Source of the DNA: DATIRA01 sp964553405
Lineage (GTDB): Bacteria; Pseudomonadota; Gammaproteobacteria; Steroidobacterales; Steroidobacteraceae
NCBI GenBank assembly: GCA_964553405.1
Contig: CAZKLS010000082.1
Span: 1 to 12,326 of the forward strand
Length of the DNA: 12,326 nt
Direction: 5' to 3'
The translations under genes were made by a program, and so were the position numbers. The notes below the pieces were generated by a model that was not told where the DNA came from, did not search any database, and saw only the letters and a list, made by a program, of their open reading frames with translations. Numbering within the stretch: the first letter of the stretch is position 1; each line of letters opens with the position of its first letter. Of this stretch, positions 5,437 through 11,768 are shown piece after piece.

Positions 5437-8379
5437 TCAGTTCCCGAGCGTATAACGCGCCCCGATCATGTAGCGCGGTCCCGTCTGGGTGATGAAGACG
5501 ACCTGCTCGTCGGCCCGCCCGTGCAGGCGCTGGTTCTCGTCGGTGAGGTTGATGCCTTCGACGAACAGGCTCAGGCCGTTGTCGAATGTGTATCCCACGA
5601 ACGCGTCCAGCTGGCCATATTCATCGGTGTAGACAGGGTTCGGACCACCGGTGCCGTCGAACCGCGCCGACAGGAACTCGTCACGCCAGTTGTAGGCAAG
5701 GCGCAACTGCCAGCCGTACTTCTCGTAGAAGCCGACCACGTTGGCCGAGTCGCTCAGGCCCTCGATGGCGAACTGGTCGTTGCGCAGGAAGTTGTTGTAC
5801 TTCCTGTTGGAATCGACCAGTGTCAGGTTGGCGCTGGCACCGAAGCCGGAGTCACCGAAGATGTGCTGCACGGCGAATTCCCAGCCGTCGAGCTGCGCCG
5901 ACTTCTGGTTGGACGGCACGGTGATGTCGAACACCATCGGCGGGTCTTCGCCCGCAATGCCCAGGATCGTGCGGGCCGCCACGTCGACCTCGGGCGTATC
6001 GCCATAATTCGCGAAGATGTAGTCGCGGATTGCCTTCAGGTCGTTGCCGACCGCGGACTGGGCCTCCTCGAAGCGCGCACCGGCTCCGGGGTTCGGCAGG
6101 TTGAACGGAGTGTCCTGGATCGTCGTGACGCCGACGTAGTTGTCGATGTTCTTCAGGAAGTACGCGACCGACACGTAGCTGCCGGGTGCGTAGTACCACT
6201 CCACAGAGAGGTCGAAGTTGTCCGACAGCAGCGGCTCGAGGCCGGGGCTGCCCTGCTGGCCGGTTCCGCCGGTGATCCGCGCCAGCTGTGTGAGCGTCTG
6301 TCCGCCCTGGATGTCGCCCCAGTTCGGCCGGCCAAGCGTCTGGCTGTAGCTGGCGCGCGCGATCAGGTTGTCGATGACCTCGACATTGAAGTCGATGCTG
6401 GGCAGGAAGTAATCGTAGTCACCCTTGAGCTTCGTAAAGTCCGGGTCGCCGAACAGTACCGAGACCTCCGAGTCGCCCGTCCAGGAAAGCCCGGTGGCAA
6501 TCGGCACCAGCGCCCGGGAGGTCACGTCGGTCTGCTCGTAGCGCACGCCGAGGGACAGGTTGGCGAACCGGTCCAGCAGGGAGAAACTCGTGTTGTACTG
6601 CAGGTAGGCACTGGTGGTGTCTTCCTCGGTACGCCGGTCGGTCGTGAAATCGTTGCTCGCGAGGAACTGCGCGTCGCCGCCGCGCGTCGCTGCCGCGATG
6701 GAGCGCACGCTCTCGAAGTCCCAGAGGAAGAACTGGTTGAACAGGTTCGGGCTGCCGCCACCGGGCATGTTGTCGAAATAGGGCCGCACGCGCTTCCGCT
6801 TCCACAACTGGTCCGGGTAGTCGTCGGCAGAGACGCCGGCGGCGCCCCAGTTGTCCTGCTGCACGTTCGAAAACGCCGAGCGGTTCTCGACCATGGTCAG
6901 CATGACGCCGAACAGGAGGCTGGAGTCGTCGCCGAAGGTGAACTTGCCTCCCAGCTGTCCCTGCTCGACGTCCGACTTCATGTAGCTGTTGCGGAAGCTC
7001 GAGCCGGTCGTGACCATCAGAGAGGGATCGAGTTCGGTCATGCCGGCCGGCAACTCGATGCTCAGGACCGGGAAATCGCGACTGAAATCCGTCGTGGTCG
7101 TGCCTCGGCAGAAGCATGCGGTGCCGAGCGCCGAACTGCTGCCGTACGGGCTGTCCGCGCCGGACTCGGCCGAGGAATCGTGATAGTCGAGCATGAAGCT
7201 CAGCCGGTCCGTGGCCTGCCACTCCAGGTTGAAGCCGAGCGACTTGTTCTCGTTCTTGGAACCGTACTCGGCGCCGGCCATGGCGATGTCGCTGTTGGCC
7301 GGGTCGATCGTCTCGGAGTAGATGATCGGCGCCGCGACCGGTCCGTTGGTCCAGCTCGACACGGAGGGCCCGAAGTTGAACCACGCGGAGAGCTCGTTGC
7401 GCTGCTGCTGCAGCTTGAGTTCGGAATACGTGTAGTCGAGCGTCGCCGTGACTGTGTCGATGGGCCTGAACTGCAGCGTCAGCTGGCCGTTGGTACGCTC
7501 GCGCTGCACGTCGTTGAAGCTGTACAGCGTGTTCTGCGGGACGGAGTAAAGGTCGGTCGCCTCGGGACGATTCGTGATGTTCTCCGAGCCAGGCGTGCCC
7601 GGCAGCGGGATAGTGCCCCAGTTGACCTCGTCGCCCGCAAAGGCGCGCCATCCGTTCGGCACGGCCGCCTGGTTGTAGCCAAGCTCGCGGTCCTGGTAGC
7701 TGCCGGTGATGGCGATGCCGAACATGCCGTCGGCGAACGTGTCGCTGTAGATGCCCGACACCTCGGGCGTCATCGAGTCGCCCTTGTTCGCCGACTCGTC
7801 GATCACGCCCTTGACGCCGAGACTGAACATCCGCCGATCGGCGTCGAGCGGCCGCGTAGTGCGGATGTTGACCGTCGCGCCGATGCCGCCCGTGGGAATT
7901 TCCGCACGGCTGGTCTTGTAGACGTCGACGCCTGAGATGGCCTCGGAGGCGAGGTTCGCGAAGTCGAACGCACGCGAGTTCGATGCCGTGGTCTCCTCGA
8001 TCCGCGAGGCCGGCATCTGGCGCCCGTTCAGCAGCACCAGGTTGTAATCGGGACCCACGCCACGCACCGTGACCCGGGCACCCTCGCCGCCGACCCGATC
8101 GATGGACACGCCGGGGATGCGCTGCAGGGACTCCGCGAGATTGGTGTCCGGAAACTTGCCGATGTCCTCGGCAGAGATGCTGTCTACGACACCTTGCGAT
8201 TCGCGCTTGATGTCCAGCGACGATTCCCAGCTCGCCCGGATGCCGGTGACGACGATTTCCTCGATTTCCTGCGAGGCGCCGGCCGCTTCCTGTGCGAGCC
8301 CGGGGCTCGCCGTCGCCACCCCCAGCGCCACCGCGATGGCGCGCGCCAAAGGCTTCTTCCGGAACATCGGCTGCTGCAT
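5437..8379 (-). CDS. TonB-dependent outer-membrane receptor (Xanthomonas/Caulobacter type), probable glycan transporter
   Basis: 980 residues, typical for the large TonB-receptor group of Xanthomonas and Caulobacter. A signal peptide covers about 1-29 (FRKKPLARAIAVALGVATASPGLA). A TonB-box-like EEIVVTG follows at 40-46, then a plug domain from about 62 to 180 (GVVDSISAEDIGKFPDTNLAESLQRIPGVSI, VTVRGVGP, LNGRQMP), then the beta-barrel. The barrel shows many alternating strands, a classic NLTDENQRLHG stretch near the end, and a last strand YMIGARYTLGN. It ends in Asn rather than the usual aromatic residue. A CFC pair lies in a central loop. The start ATG 8379 has GGGGGAG five bases upstream. The promoter with two LacI-type operators lies directly upstream, and the neighbours are a CBM9 protein and GH17-type enzymes. 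It should import an oligosaccharide, perhaps a beta-1,3-glucan fragment; the ligand is inferred from context only. Confidence 0.93.
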   Translation of the reverse strand: MQQPMFRKKPLARAIAVALGVATASPGLAQEAAGASQEIEEIVVTGIRASWESSLDIKRESQGVVDSISAEDIGKFPDTNLAESLQRIPGVSIDRVGGEGARVTVRGVGPDYNLVLLNGRQMPASRIEETTASNSRAFDFANLASEAISGVDVYKTSRAEIPTGGIGATVNIRTTRPLDADRRMFSLGVKGVIDESANKGDSMTPEVSGIYSDTFADGMFGIAITGSYQDRELGYNQAAVPNGWRAFAGDEVNWGTIPLPGTPGSENITNRPEATDLYSVPQNTLYSFNDVQRERTNGQLTLQFRPIDTVTATLDYTYSELKLQQQRNELSAWFNFGPSVSSWTNGPVAAPIIYSETIDPANSDIAMAGAEYGSKNENKSLGFNLEWQATDRLSFMLDYHDSSAESGADSPYGSSSALGTACFCRGTTTTDFSRDFPVLSIELPAGMTELDPSLMVTTGSSFRNSYMKSDVEQGQLGGKFTFGDDSSLLFGVMLTMVENRSAFSNVQQDNWGAAGVSADDYPDQLWKRKRVRPYFDNMPGGGSPNLFNQFFLWDFESVRSIAAATRGGDAQFLASNDFTTDRRTEEDTTSAYLQYNTSFSLLDRFANLSLGVRYEQTDVTSRALVPIATGLSWTGDSEVSVLFGDPDFTKLKGDYDYFLPSIDFNVEVIDNLIARASYSQTLGRPNWGDIQGGQTLTQLARITGGTGQQGSPGLEPLLSDNFDLSVEWYYAPGSYVSVAYFLKNIDNYVGVTTIQDTPFNLPNPGAGARFEEAQSAVGNDLKAIRDYIFANYGDTPEVDVAARTILGIAGEDPPMVFDITVPSNQKSAQLDGWEFAVQHIFGDSGFGASANLTLVDSNRKYNNFLRNDQFAIEGLSDSANVVGFYEKYGWQLRLAYNWRDEFLSARFDGTGGPNPVYTDEYGQLDAFVGYTFDNGLSLFVEGINLTDENQRLHGRADEQVVFITQTGPRYMIGARYTLGN

Positions 8380-8410
8380 TAGGGCTCCCCCGATTCGCTA
8401 TTGATTCGAT

Positions 8411-8439
8411 CTGACAGCGCTGTCACGCTGCCTTATAGT
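8411..8439 (+). promoter_or_regulatory. Sigma70-type divergent promoter towards the CBM9 gene
   Basis: -35 CTGACA (8411-8416), a 17-base spacer and -10 TATAGT (8434-8439), each five of six matches. The -10 overlaps that of the receptor promoter by four bases. The start should be near 8446, at the edge of operator O2, leaving a long leader of about 194 bases before the CBM9 gene. Another promoter nearer the gene cannot be excluded, though none is evident. Confidence 0.7.
8412..8425. promoter_or_regulatory. LacI-type operator O1 (receptor-proximal)
   Basis: A perfect 14-base palindrome, TGACAGCGCTGTCA, with a central CpG as usual for LacI/PurR-type operators. It covers the predicted transcription start of the receptor promoter (about 8425) and the -35 box and spacer of the divergent promoter. 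A LacI-family gene lies 1.2 kb away. That its product binds here is inference. Confidence 0.88.
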
Positions 8440-8460
8440 GGAGGCTGACAGCGCTGTCAA
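8432..8460 (-). promoter_or_regulatory. Sigma70-type promoter of the TonB receptor gene
   Basis: Read on the minus strand: a perfect -35 TTGACA (8460-8455), a 17-base spacer and -10 TATAAG (8437-8432), five of six matches. The start should be near 8425, giving a leader of about 46 bases with a good ribosome-binding site. The -35 is the first half of operator O2 and the start site lies at the edge of O1, so repressor at either site would block it. It would be strong when free. Confidence 0.82.
8446..8459. promoter_or_regulatory. LacI-type operator O2
   Basis: A second identical copy of TGACAGCGCTGTCA, with its centre 34 bases from that of O1. It covers the -35 box of the receptor promoter and the predicted start of the divergent promoter. 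Two identical 14-base palindromes this close are very unlikely by chance. Confidence 0.88.
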
Positions 8461-8530
8461 CGGATCGCGCTCAACGTTCGCCGGCGCCCCGGCAGCGGCC
8501 ACGATACCCTTGCAGGGCTGCCCGGAGCGC

Positions 8531-8635
8531 ATGCTGCGGAGCAACATGATTCGACAGTCAACGACACCGGCCCCGGCCCTTCGGAGCGGCAATTGGGTGA
8601 TTGCATCCGGGGTTCGGCCCAGACCGAGAGGATGA
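8531..8635 (+). other. Possible 34-residue leader ORF upstream of the CBM9 gene
   Basis: ATG 8531 is preceded by a GGAG four bases upstream. The frame reads through MLRSNMIRQSTTPAP to a TGA at 8633-8635, four bases before the CBM9 ATG and inside its ribosome-binding region. The predicted peptide is basic and low in information, with no signal peptide or codon run suggesting attenuation. It may be an accidental ORF in a long leader. Confidence 0.18.
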
Positions 8636-8639
8636 CCAG

Positions 8640-9470
8640 ATGAACGACAACCCAACTCGGCCGCAGGTCACGGCACGCAGCCGCGACCAGAGGTGCCCGG
8701 GATCCCGCCGGTTACGGGATCGCGTACTGATCGCCGCGGCAGTCGCGCCGTTGCTGGCCTTGCCATCGTCATACGCCGTCGCCGGTCATCTGGAAGGCAG
8801 GAACGAGTATCGCGCGCCGCGGGCGGCCGTCGCGCCGTCGATCGACGGCCTCGCCGACGATCCGGCATGGCAGGGCGCCAGCTGGTACGCGATTGACCAG
8901 CGCTGGCTCGGACCGGAGTACGAAGCTTCCGACTTCCAGGGTCGCTTCAAGGTGGCCTGGACTCCGGAGCGCATCTACATCCTGGTCGAGATCGTCGACG
9001 ACATTCTTTTCGACAGTCATCGCGACCCGCTGGTCCAGTACTGGGACGACGATTGCCTGGAGATCTTCCTCGACGAGGACTTCTCGGGCGGCAACCACCA
9101 GTACAATCACAATGCTTTCGCCTATCACGTCTCGCTCGACAACCAGTCCATCGACATCGGCACCGACGAGGCCGCTCGAAGCTACTCGCATCACGTGCAG
9201 AGCCGCTGGCGGCAGCAGGGCGACAAGGTGATCTGGGAGCTGGCCATCGACGTCTATCCCGACTCCTACCGGGACGACGCCACGGATAACGAGCCGGTGC
9301 GGCTGTCGGCCGGCAAGGTACTGGGGCTGATGGTCGCCTATTGTGACAACGACGGTTCCGAGCTGCGCGAGAACTTCATCGGCTCCGAGGCCGTGACTTC
9401 AGGCCCGACGGACCGGGGCTGGATAGACGCGGACATCTTCGGGAAGCTCGTGCTGGACGAGAGCCCGTGA
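8640..9470 (+). CDS. Secreted CBM9-like carbohydrate-binding protein
   Basis: 276 residues from ATG 8640, chosen because GAGAGGA (8626-8632) lies seven bases upstream; an in-frame TTG at 8601 has no such support. The N-terminus is long and basic (RSRDQRCPGSRRLRDR), followed by a hydrophobic core VLIAAAVAPLLALP and AVA before residue 49: a signal peptide, with an SRR that only weakly suggests the Tat route. The mature part is one CBM9-like domain: SIDGLADDPAWQGASWY (67-83), FKVAWTPERIYILVEIVDD (103-121), WDDDCLEIFLDEDFSGGNH (135-153) and a C-terminal GRNG-like area ending in DRGWIDADIFGKLVL. CBM9 domains bind the reducing ends of glucans and xylans. Standing alone, without a catalytic domain, it would be a periplasmic or surface glycan binder. 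It is driven by the divergent operator-promoter and followed by the lacI-family gene 150 bases on. Confidence 0.85.
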   Translation: MNDNPTRPQVTARSRDQRCPGSRRLRDRVLIAAAVAPLLALPSSYAVAGHLEGRNEYRAPRAAVAPSIDGLADDPAWQGASWYAIDQRWLGPEYEASDFQGRFKVAWTPERIYILVEIVDDILFDSHRDPLVQYWDDDCLEIFLDEDFSGGNHQYNHNAFAYHVSLDNQSIDIGTDEAARSYSHHVQSRWRQQGDKVIWELAIDVYPDSYRDDATDNEPVRLSAGKVLGLMVAYCDNDGSELRENFIGSEAVTSGPTDRGWIDADIFGKLVLDESP

Positions 9471-9522
9471 GAGCCCGACAGGACAGCGTGGCACCGGACG
9501 CAGTCGGCCCGTCTCGTGCTTT

Positions 9523-9543
9523 GCCGGCGCCATCGACGCCGGC
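9523..9543. other. Hairpin between the CBM9 and lacI-family genes
   Basis: GCCGGCG at 9523-9529 pairs with CGCCGGC at 9537-9543 across a seven-base loop, 50 bases past the CBM9 stop. No U tract follows on the plus strand, so it is a weak terminator at best. It separates the CBM9 gene from the operator-like site before the regulator, consistent with separate transcription of the two, but a GC-rich hairpin can occur by chance. Confidence 0.3.
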
Positions 9544-9570
9544 CGAACACGGCGACGTACCGCTGCGTTC

Positions 9571-9584
9571 TGACAGCGCCGTCG
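9571..9584. promoter_or_regulatory. Degenerate LacI-type operator before the regulator gene (O3)
   Basis: TGACAGCGCCGTCG matches the O1/O2 palindrome at 12 of 14 positions, with the left half intact. It lies 37 bases before the ATG of the LacI-family gene. A -35-like CTGACA overlaps it exactly as at O1, though the -10 seventeen bases on (TGAACA) is poor. It is a likely weaker site for negative autoregulation. Confidence 0.6.
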
Positions 9585-9620
9585 ACGAGGACTGAACACC
9601 ATTCACACGGCAATTTCACG

Positions 9621-10685
9621 ATGCGTGCCAAGTCGGACAAAGAACCCACAGCCAGAGCAACCATTGACGACGTGGCTGAACTGGCCGGCGTGTCGATCAA
9701 GACCGTTTCGCGTGTCGTCAACCAGGAGCCCAACGTCAGGGACGCCACGCGGGCGAAGGTCGAGCGAGCCATCGCCCGGCTCCACTACCGTCCGAACCTC
9801 TCGGCACGGAACCTGGCGAGCCAGTGGGCGCGGGTGATCGCACTCGTCTACGACGACCCGAGCGCGTACGAGATTCCGAGCTCCGGCTACATCATCCGCA
9901 TGCAGACGGGCGTGTTGCGTGCCTGCGAGAAAGCCGACTACCGCTTCCTGATCCATCCGTGCAACTGCCAGAGCCCGACCATCGCGCGGGAACTGAGGGC
10001 ACTGATCGAGCATGCACGTCCGCACGGAATCGTCGTCGCTGCCCCGCTGTCGAACATGCCGCGGATCGTGCGCGCGATCTCCTCGACCGGCACGCCGATG
10101 GTTCGGCTCTCTCCGGGCACCGGGAATGGCCAGCAGTACTCGGTCGCCACCAACGACCGGGAGATCAGCGCGGAGATGACGCGTTACCTCGCCTCGCTGG
10201 GGCACCGCCGGATCGCCTTCATCAAGGGTCACCCGAGCCACAAGGCCGTCGGCAACCGTTACACGGGCTACCTGGACGGCCTGGAGCAGAGCGGCCTCAG
10301 CTTCGATGAAAGCCTGGTCGGGCAGGGAGACAACTCGTTCGGCTCCGGAGAGGCGGCGGGACAGCGCCTGCTCCAGCTGGCGGAGCGACCGACCGCGATC
10401 TTCGCGGCCAACGACGACATGGCGGCAGGCGTGCTGCGAGCGGCGACGCTCAGGGGAATTGCCGTGCCAGCCCAGCTGTCGGTGGCGGGCTGTGACGACA
10501 TCTCGCTTGCCAGTCAGCTTTGCCCGTCGCTCACGACGATCCGGCAGCCGCTCGTGGCAATGGCCGAACATGCGGCCCTGGCACTGATCCAGTCGCTGCA
10601 CAGGTCCGAGCCACCGAGCGGAACATTCGTCGTTCCCGCGACGATCCGGATCCGCGAGTCGACCGGGCCTGTACCGACCCGATGA
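9621..10685 (+). CDS. LacI-family transcriptional regulator
   Basis: 354 residues from ATG 9621. An upstream start at 9516 would put the operator-like site inside the gene and add a low-complexity arginine-rich tail, so it is rejected. The DNA-binding head is classic: TIDDVAELAGVSIKTVSRVVN (14-34) with recognition helix SIKTVSRVVN, then the hinge RPNLSARNLA (57-66), where L65 would be the minor-groove leucine acting on a central CpG. The sugar-binding core follows: GIVVAAPL, TPMVRLS, YLASLGHRRIAFIKG, YLDGLEQSG, TAIFAANDDMAAGVLRAA and LSVAGCDDISLASQLCPSLTTIRQP. No good Shine-Dalgarno precedes the ATG, suggesting low expression. It should bind the two operators in front of the receptor and CBM9 genes and release them on binding a glycan-derived sugar. 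The effector is unknown. Confidence 0.93.
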   Translation: MRAKSDKEPTARATIDDVAELAGVSIKTVSRVVNQEPNVRDATRAKVERAIARLHYRPNLSARNLASQWARVIALVYDDPSAYEIPSSGYIIRMQTGVLRACEKADYRFLIHPCNCQSPTIARELRALIEHARPHGIVVAAPLSNMPRIVRAISSTGTPMVRLSPGTGNGQQYSVATNDREISAEMTRYLASLGHRRIAFIKGHPSHKAVGNRYTGYLDGLEQSGLSFDESLVGQGDNSFGSGEAAGQRLLQLAERPTAIFAANDDMAAGVLRAATLRGIAVPAQLSVAGCDDISLASQLCPSLTTIRQPLVAMAEHAALALIQSLHRSEPPSGTFVVPATIRIRESTGPVPTR

Positions 10686-10704
10686 AGCAGCATCGGAGTG
10701 GCTC

Positions 10705-10743
10705 AAGGCGCGCCCCGTGCGTGCCGCAGGCGCCCGCGCCCTT
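10705..10743. terminator. Weak bidirectional hairpin between convergent genes
   Basis: AAGGCGCG (10705-10712) can pair with CGCGCCCTT (10735-10743) with one bulged base, around a long GC-rich loop that may fold further. It fills the 57-base gap between the stop of the lacI-family gene and that of the GH17 gene. AAGG at one end and CCTT at the other would give a short U-rich end only weakly. This is the only candidate for ending either transcript, and it is not strong. Confidence 0.3.
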
Positions 10744-11768
10744 CACTTCATCGCCGCCTTCGGCGCGCGGCGCACATCATATAGACCCCAGTGCTTCTCG
10801 ACGGTGAGCGGGTCGTCCGGGTTGCCTTTCCAGGGTTCGTCGAAAGCTTCGAAGTAGAACACCGTCGTCCGGCTTCCGGCGGCCCACTCCCGGAGCTCCT
10901 GGTAATGCCGGTGCTGGTTCGCCTCACTCGCCTGGTCCGGGAATTCGCTCGCGGTCGTCGGCCAGCCGGCCTCGAGCACGACCAGCGGCCTGTCGGGCAG
11001 GGCCGCGCGGGTCTCCTCGATACCTCTGGCCATGAACGCGATTGCCGAGTCGATCGTCTGCCCCTCGAAGATCGGATACGTGTGCACGCCTACGAAGTCC
11101 ACTTCCGTGGCCAGCCGGGAGCCGTGCTGCCTCCACCAGGGATAGCTGTCGGCCACGGTGACCGGCTGGAGAATGGCGGCCCTCACCTGCCGGACGTAAG
11201 AAATGACCCGGTCGACCGGCACCAGGTGGTCGGTCCAGTCGACCAGCGCCTCGTTCCCCACGCTGACAGCCACGACGATGTCCTCGAACTCGCGGGCCAG
11301 CTCGATGCCACGCAGCACTTCCTGCGCGTTCGCCCGTGCGTTCGCAGCCAGCTCCTCCGCCGGGATCGGCTCGACGAGCCAGGGGCATCCTTCGTGATTG
11401 CTCAGCTCGGCGTCCAGCCAGATGCCGAGGACGACCCGGACCGGCAGGTGGTGCCGGCGGATCAGCCGAAGCGTGGTCCGCGTGTTGTCGCGGCTGTCGT
11501 ACATGCGGATCAGCCCGAAACCGGCGCCGACCAGGATCCCGAGGTCCTCGAGGACCTCCGCTTCGGTCGGGTTCACGGCGCCATCACCGCGGTCCGGGTG
11601 CTGGCCGTCACGAAACCCGGAATAGCTGACGGCCATCGCTTCGCCGCTCTGCCACAGCGCCGGCAACGGGCGCACGTCGATCCCCTGCTCGGGCGATGCC
11701 TGGCCGTCACTGCCACAGCCGCCTGCCACCGCAAGCAGGACCGGCGCGAGTATCCCGCCGCGCATCAT
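10743..11768 (-). CDS. GH17-like glycosidase (beta-1,3-glucanase/transglycosidase type), probable lipoprotein
   Basis: 341 residues from ATG 11768, with a GGGGGA ribosome site upstream. The ATG overlaps the stop of the preceding gene as ATGA, and a second ATG follows at 11765. The N-terminus MMRGGILAPVLLAVAGGC-GSDG is a short lipoprotein-type signal with C18 as the likely lipidated residue; the box AGGC is not ideal. A GH17-like TIM barrel follows: MAVSYSGFRDGQHP (45-58), FGLIRMYD (84-91), LGIWLD (114-119), the proton-donor motif VSVGNEAL with E173, GVHTYPIF (227-234), the nucleophile motif VVLEAGWPT with E266, and FYFEAFDEPWKG. Both catalytic glutamates are present and correctly spaced. GH17 enzymes cut or rearrange beta-1,3-glucans, which suggests laminarin-type glucan as the substrate of the locus. 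Exact activity (endo, exo or transferase) cannot be told from the sequence. Confidence 0.87.
   Translation of the reverse strand: MMRGGILAPVLLAVAGGCGSDGQASPEQGIDVRPLPALWQSGEAMAVSYSGFRDGQHPDRGDGAVNPTEAEVLEDLGILVGAGFGLIRMYDSRDNTRTTLRLIRRHHLPVRVVLGIWLDAELSNHEGCPWLVEPIPAEELAANARANAQEVLRGIELAREFEDIVVAVSVGNEALVDWTDHLVPVDRVISYVRQVRAAILQPVTVADSYPWWRQHGSRLATEVDFVGVHTYPIFEGQTIDSAIAFMARGIEETRAALPDRPLVVLEAGWPTTASEFPDQASEANQHRHYQELREWAAGSRTTVFYFEAFDEPWKGNPDDPLTVEKHWGLYDVRRAPKAAMK

Noticed and set aside
5167..7935. Plus-strand open frame of over 900 codons opposite the TonB receptor
   Set aside because: Same cause: antisense to a clear receptor gene, crossing the terminator and the halogenase A start, with no domain or signal.
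9516..9620. N-terminal extension of the LacI-family protein
   Set aside because: The extra 35 residues are low in information, precede the usual LacI start by too much and would bury the operator-like site; the ATG at 9621 fits the family.
9603..10706. Minus-strand frame opposite the lacI-family gene
   Set aside because: The plus-strand protein is an unmistakable LacI-type regulator; the antisense product has no recognisable features.
11262..11276. TGACAG half-site inside the GH17 gene
   Set aside because: Only one half matches the operator, with no symmetry; expected by chance.
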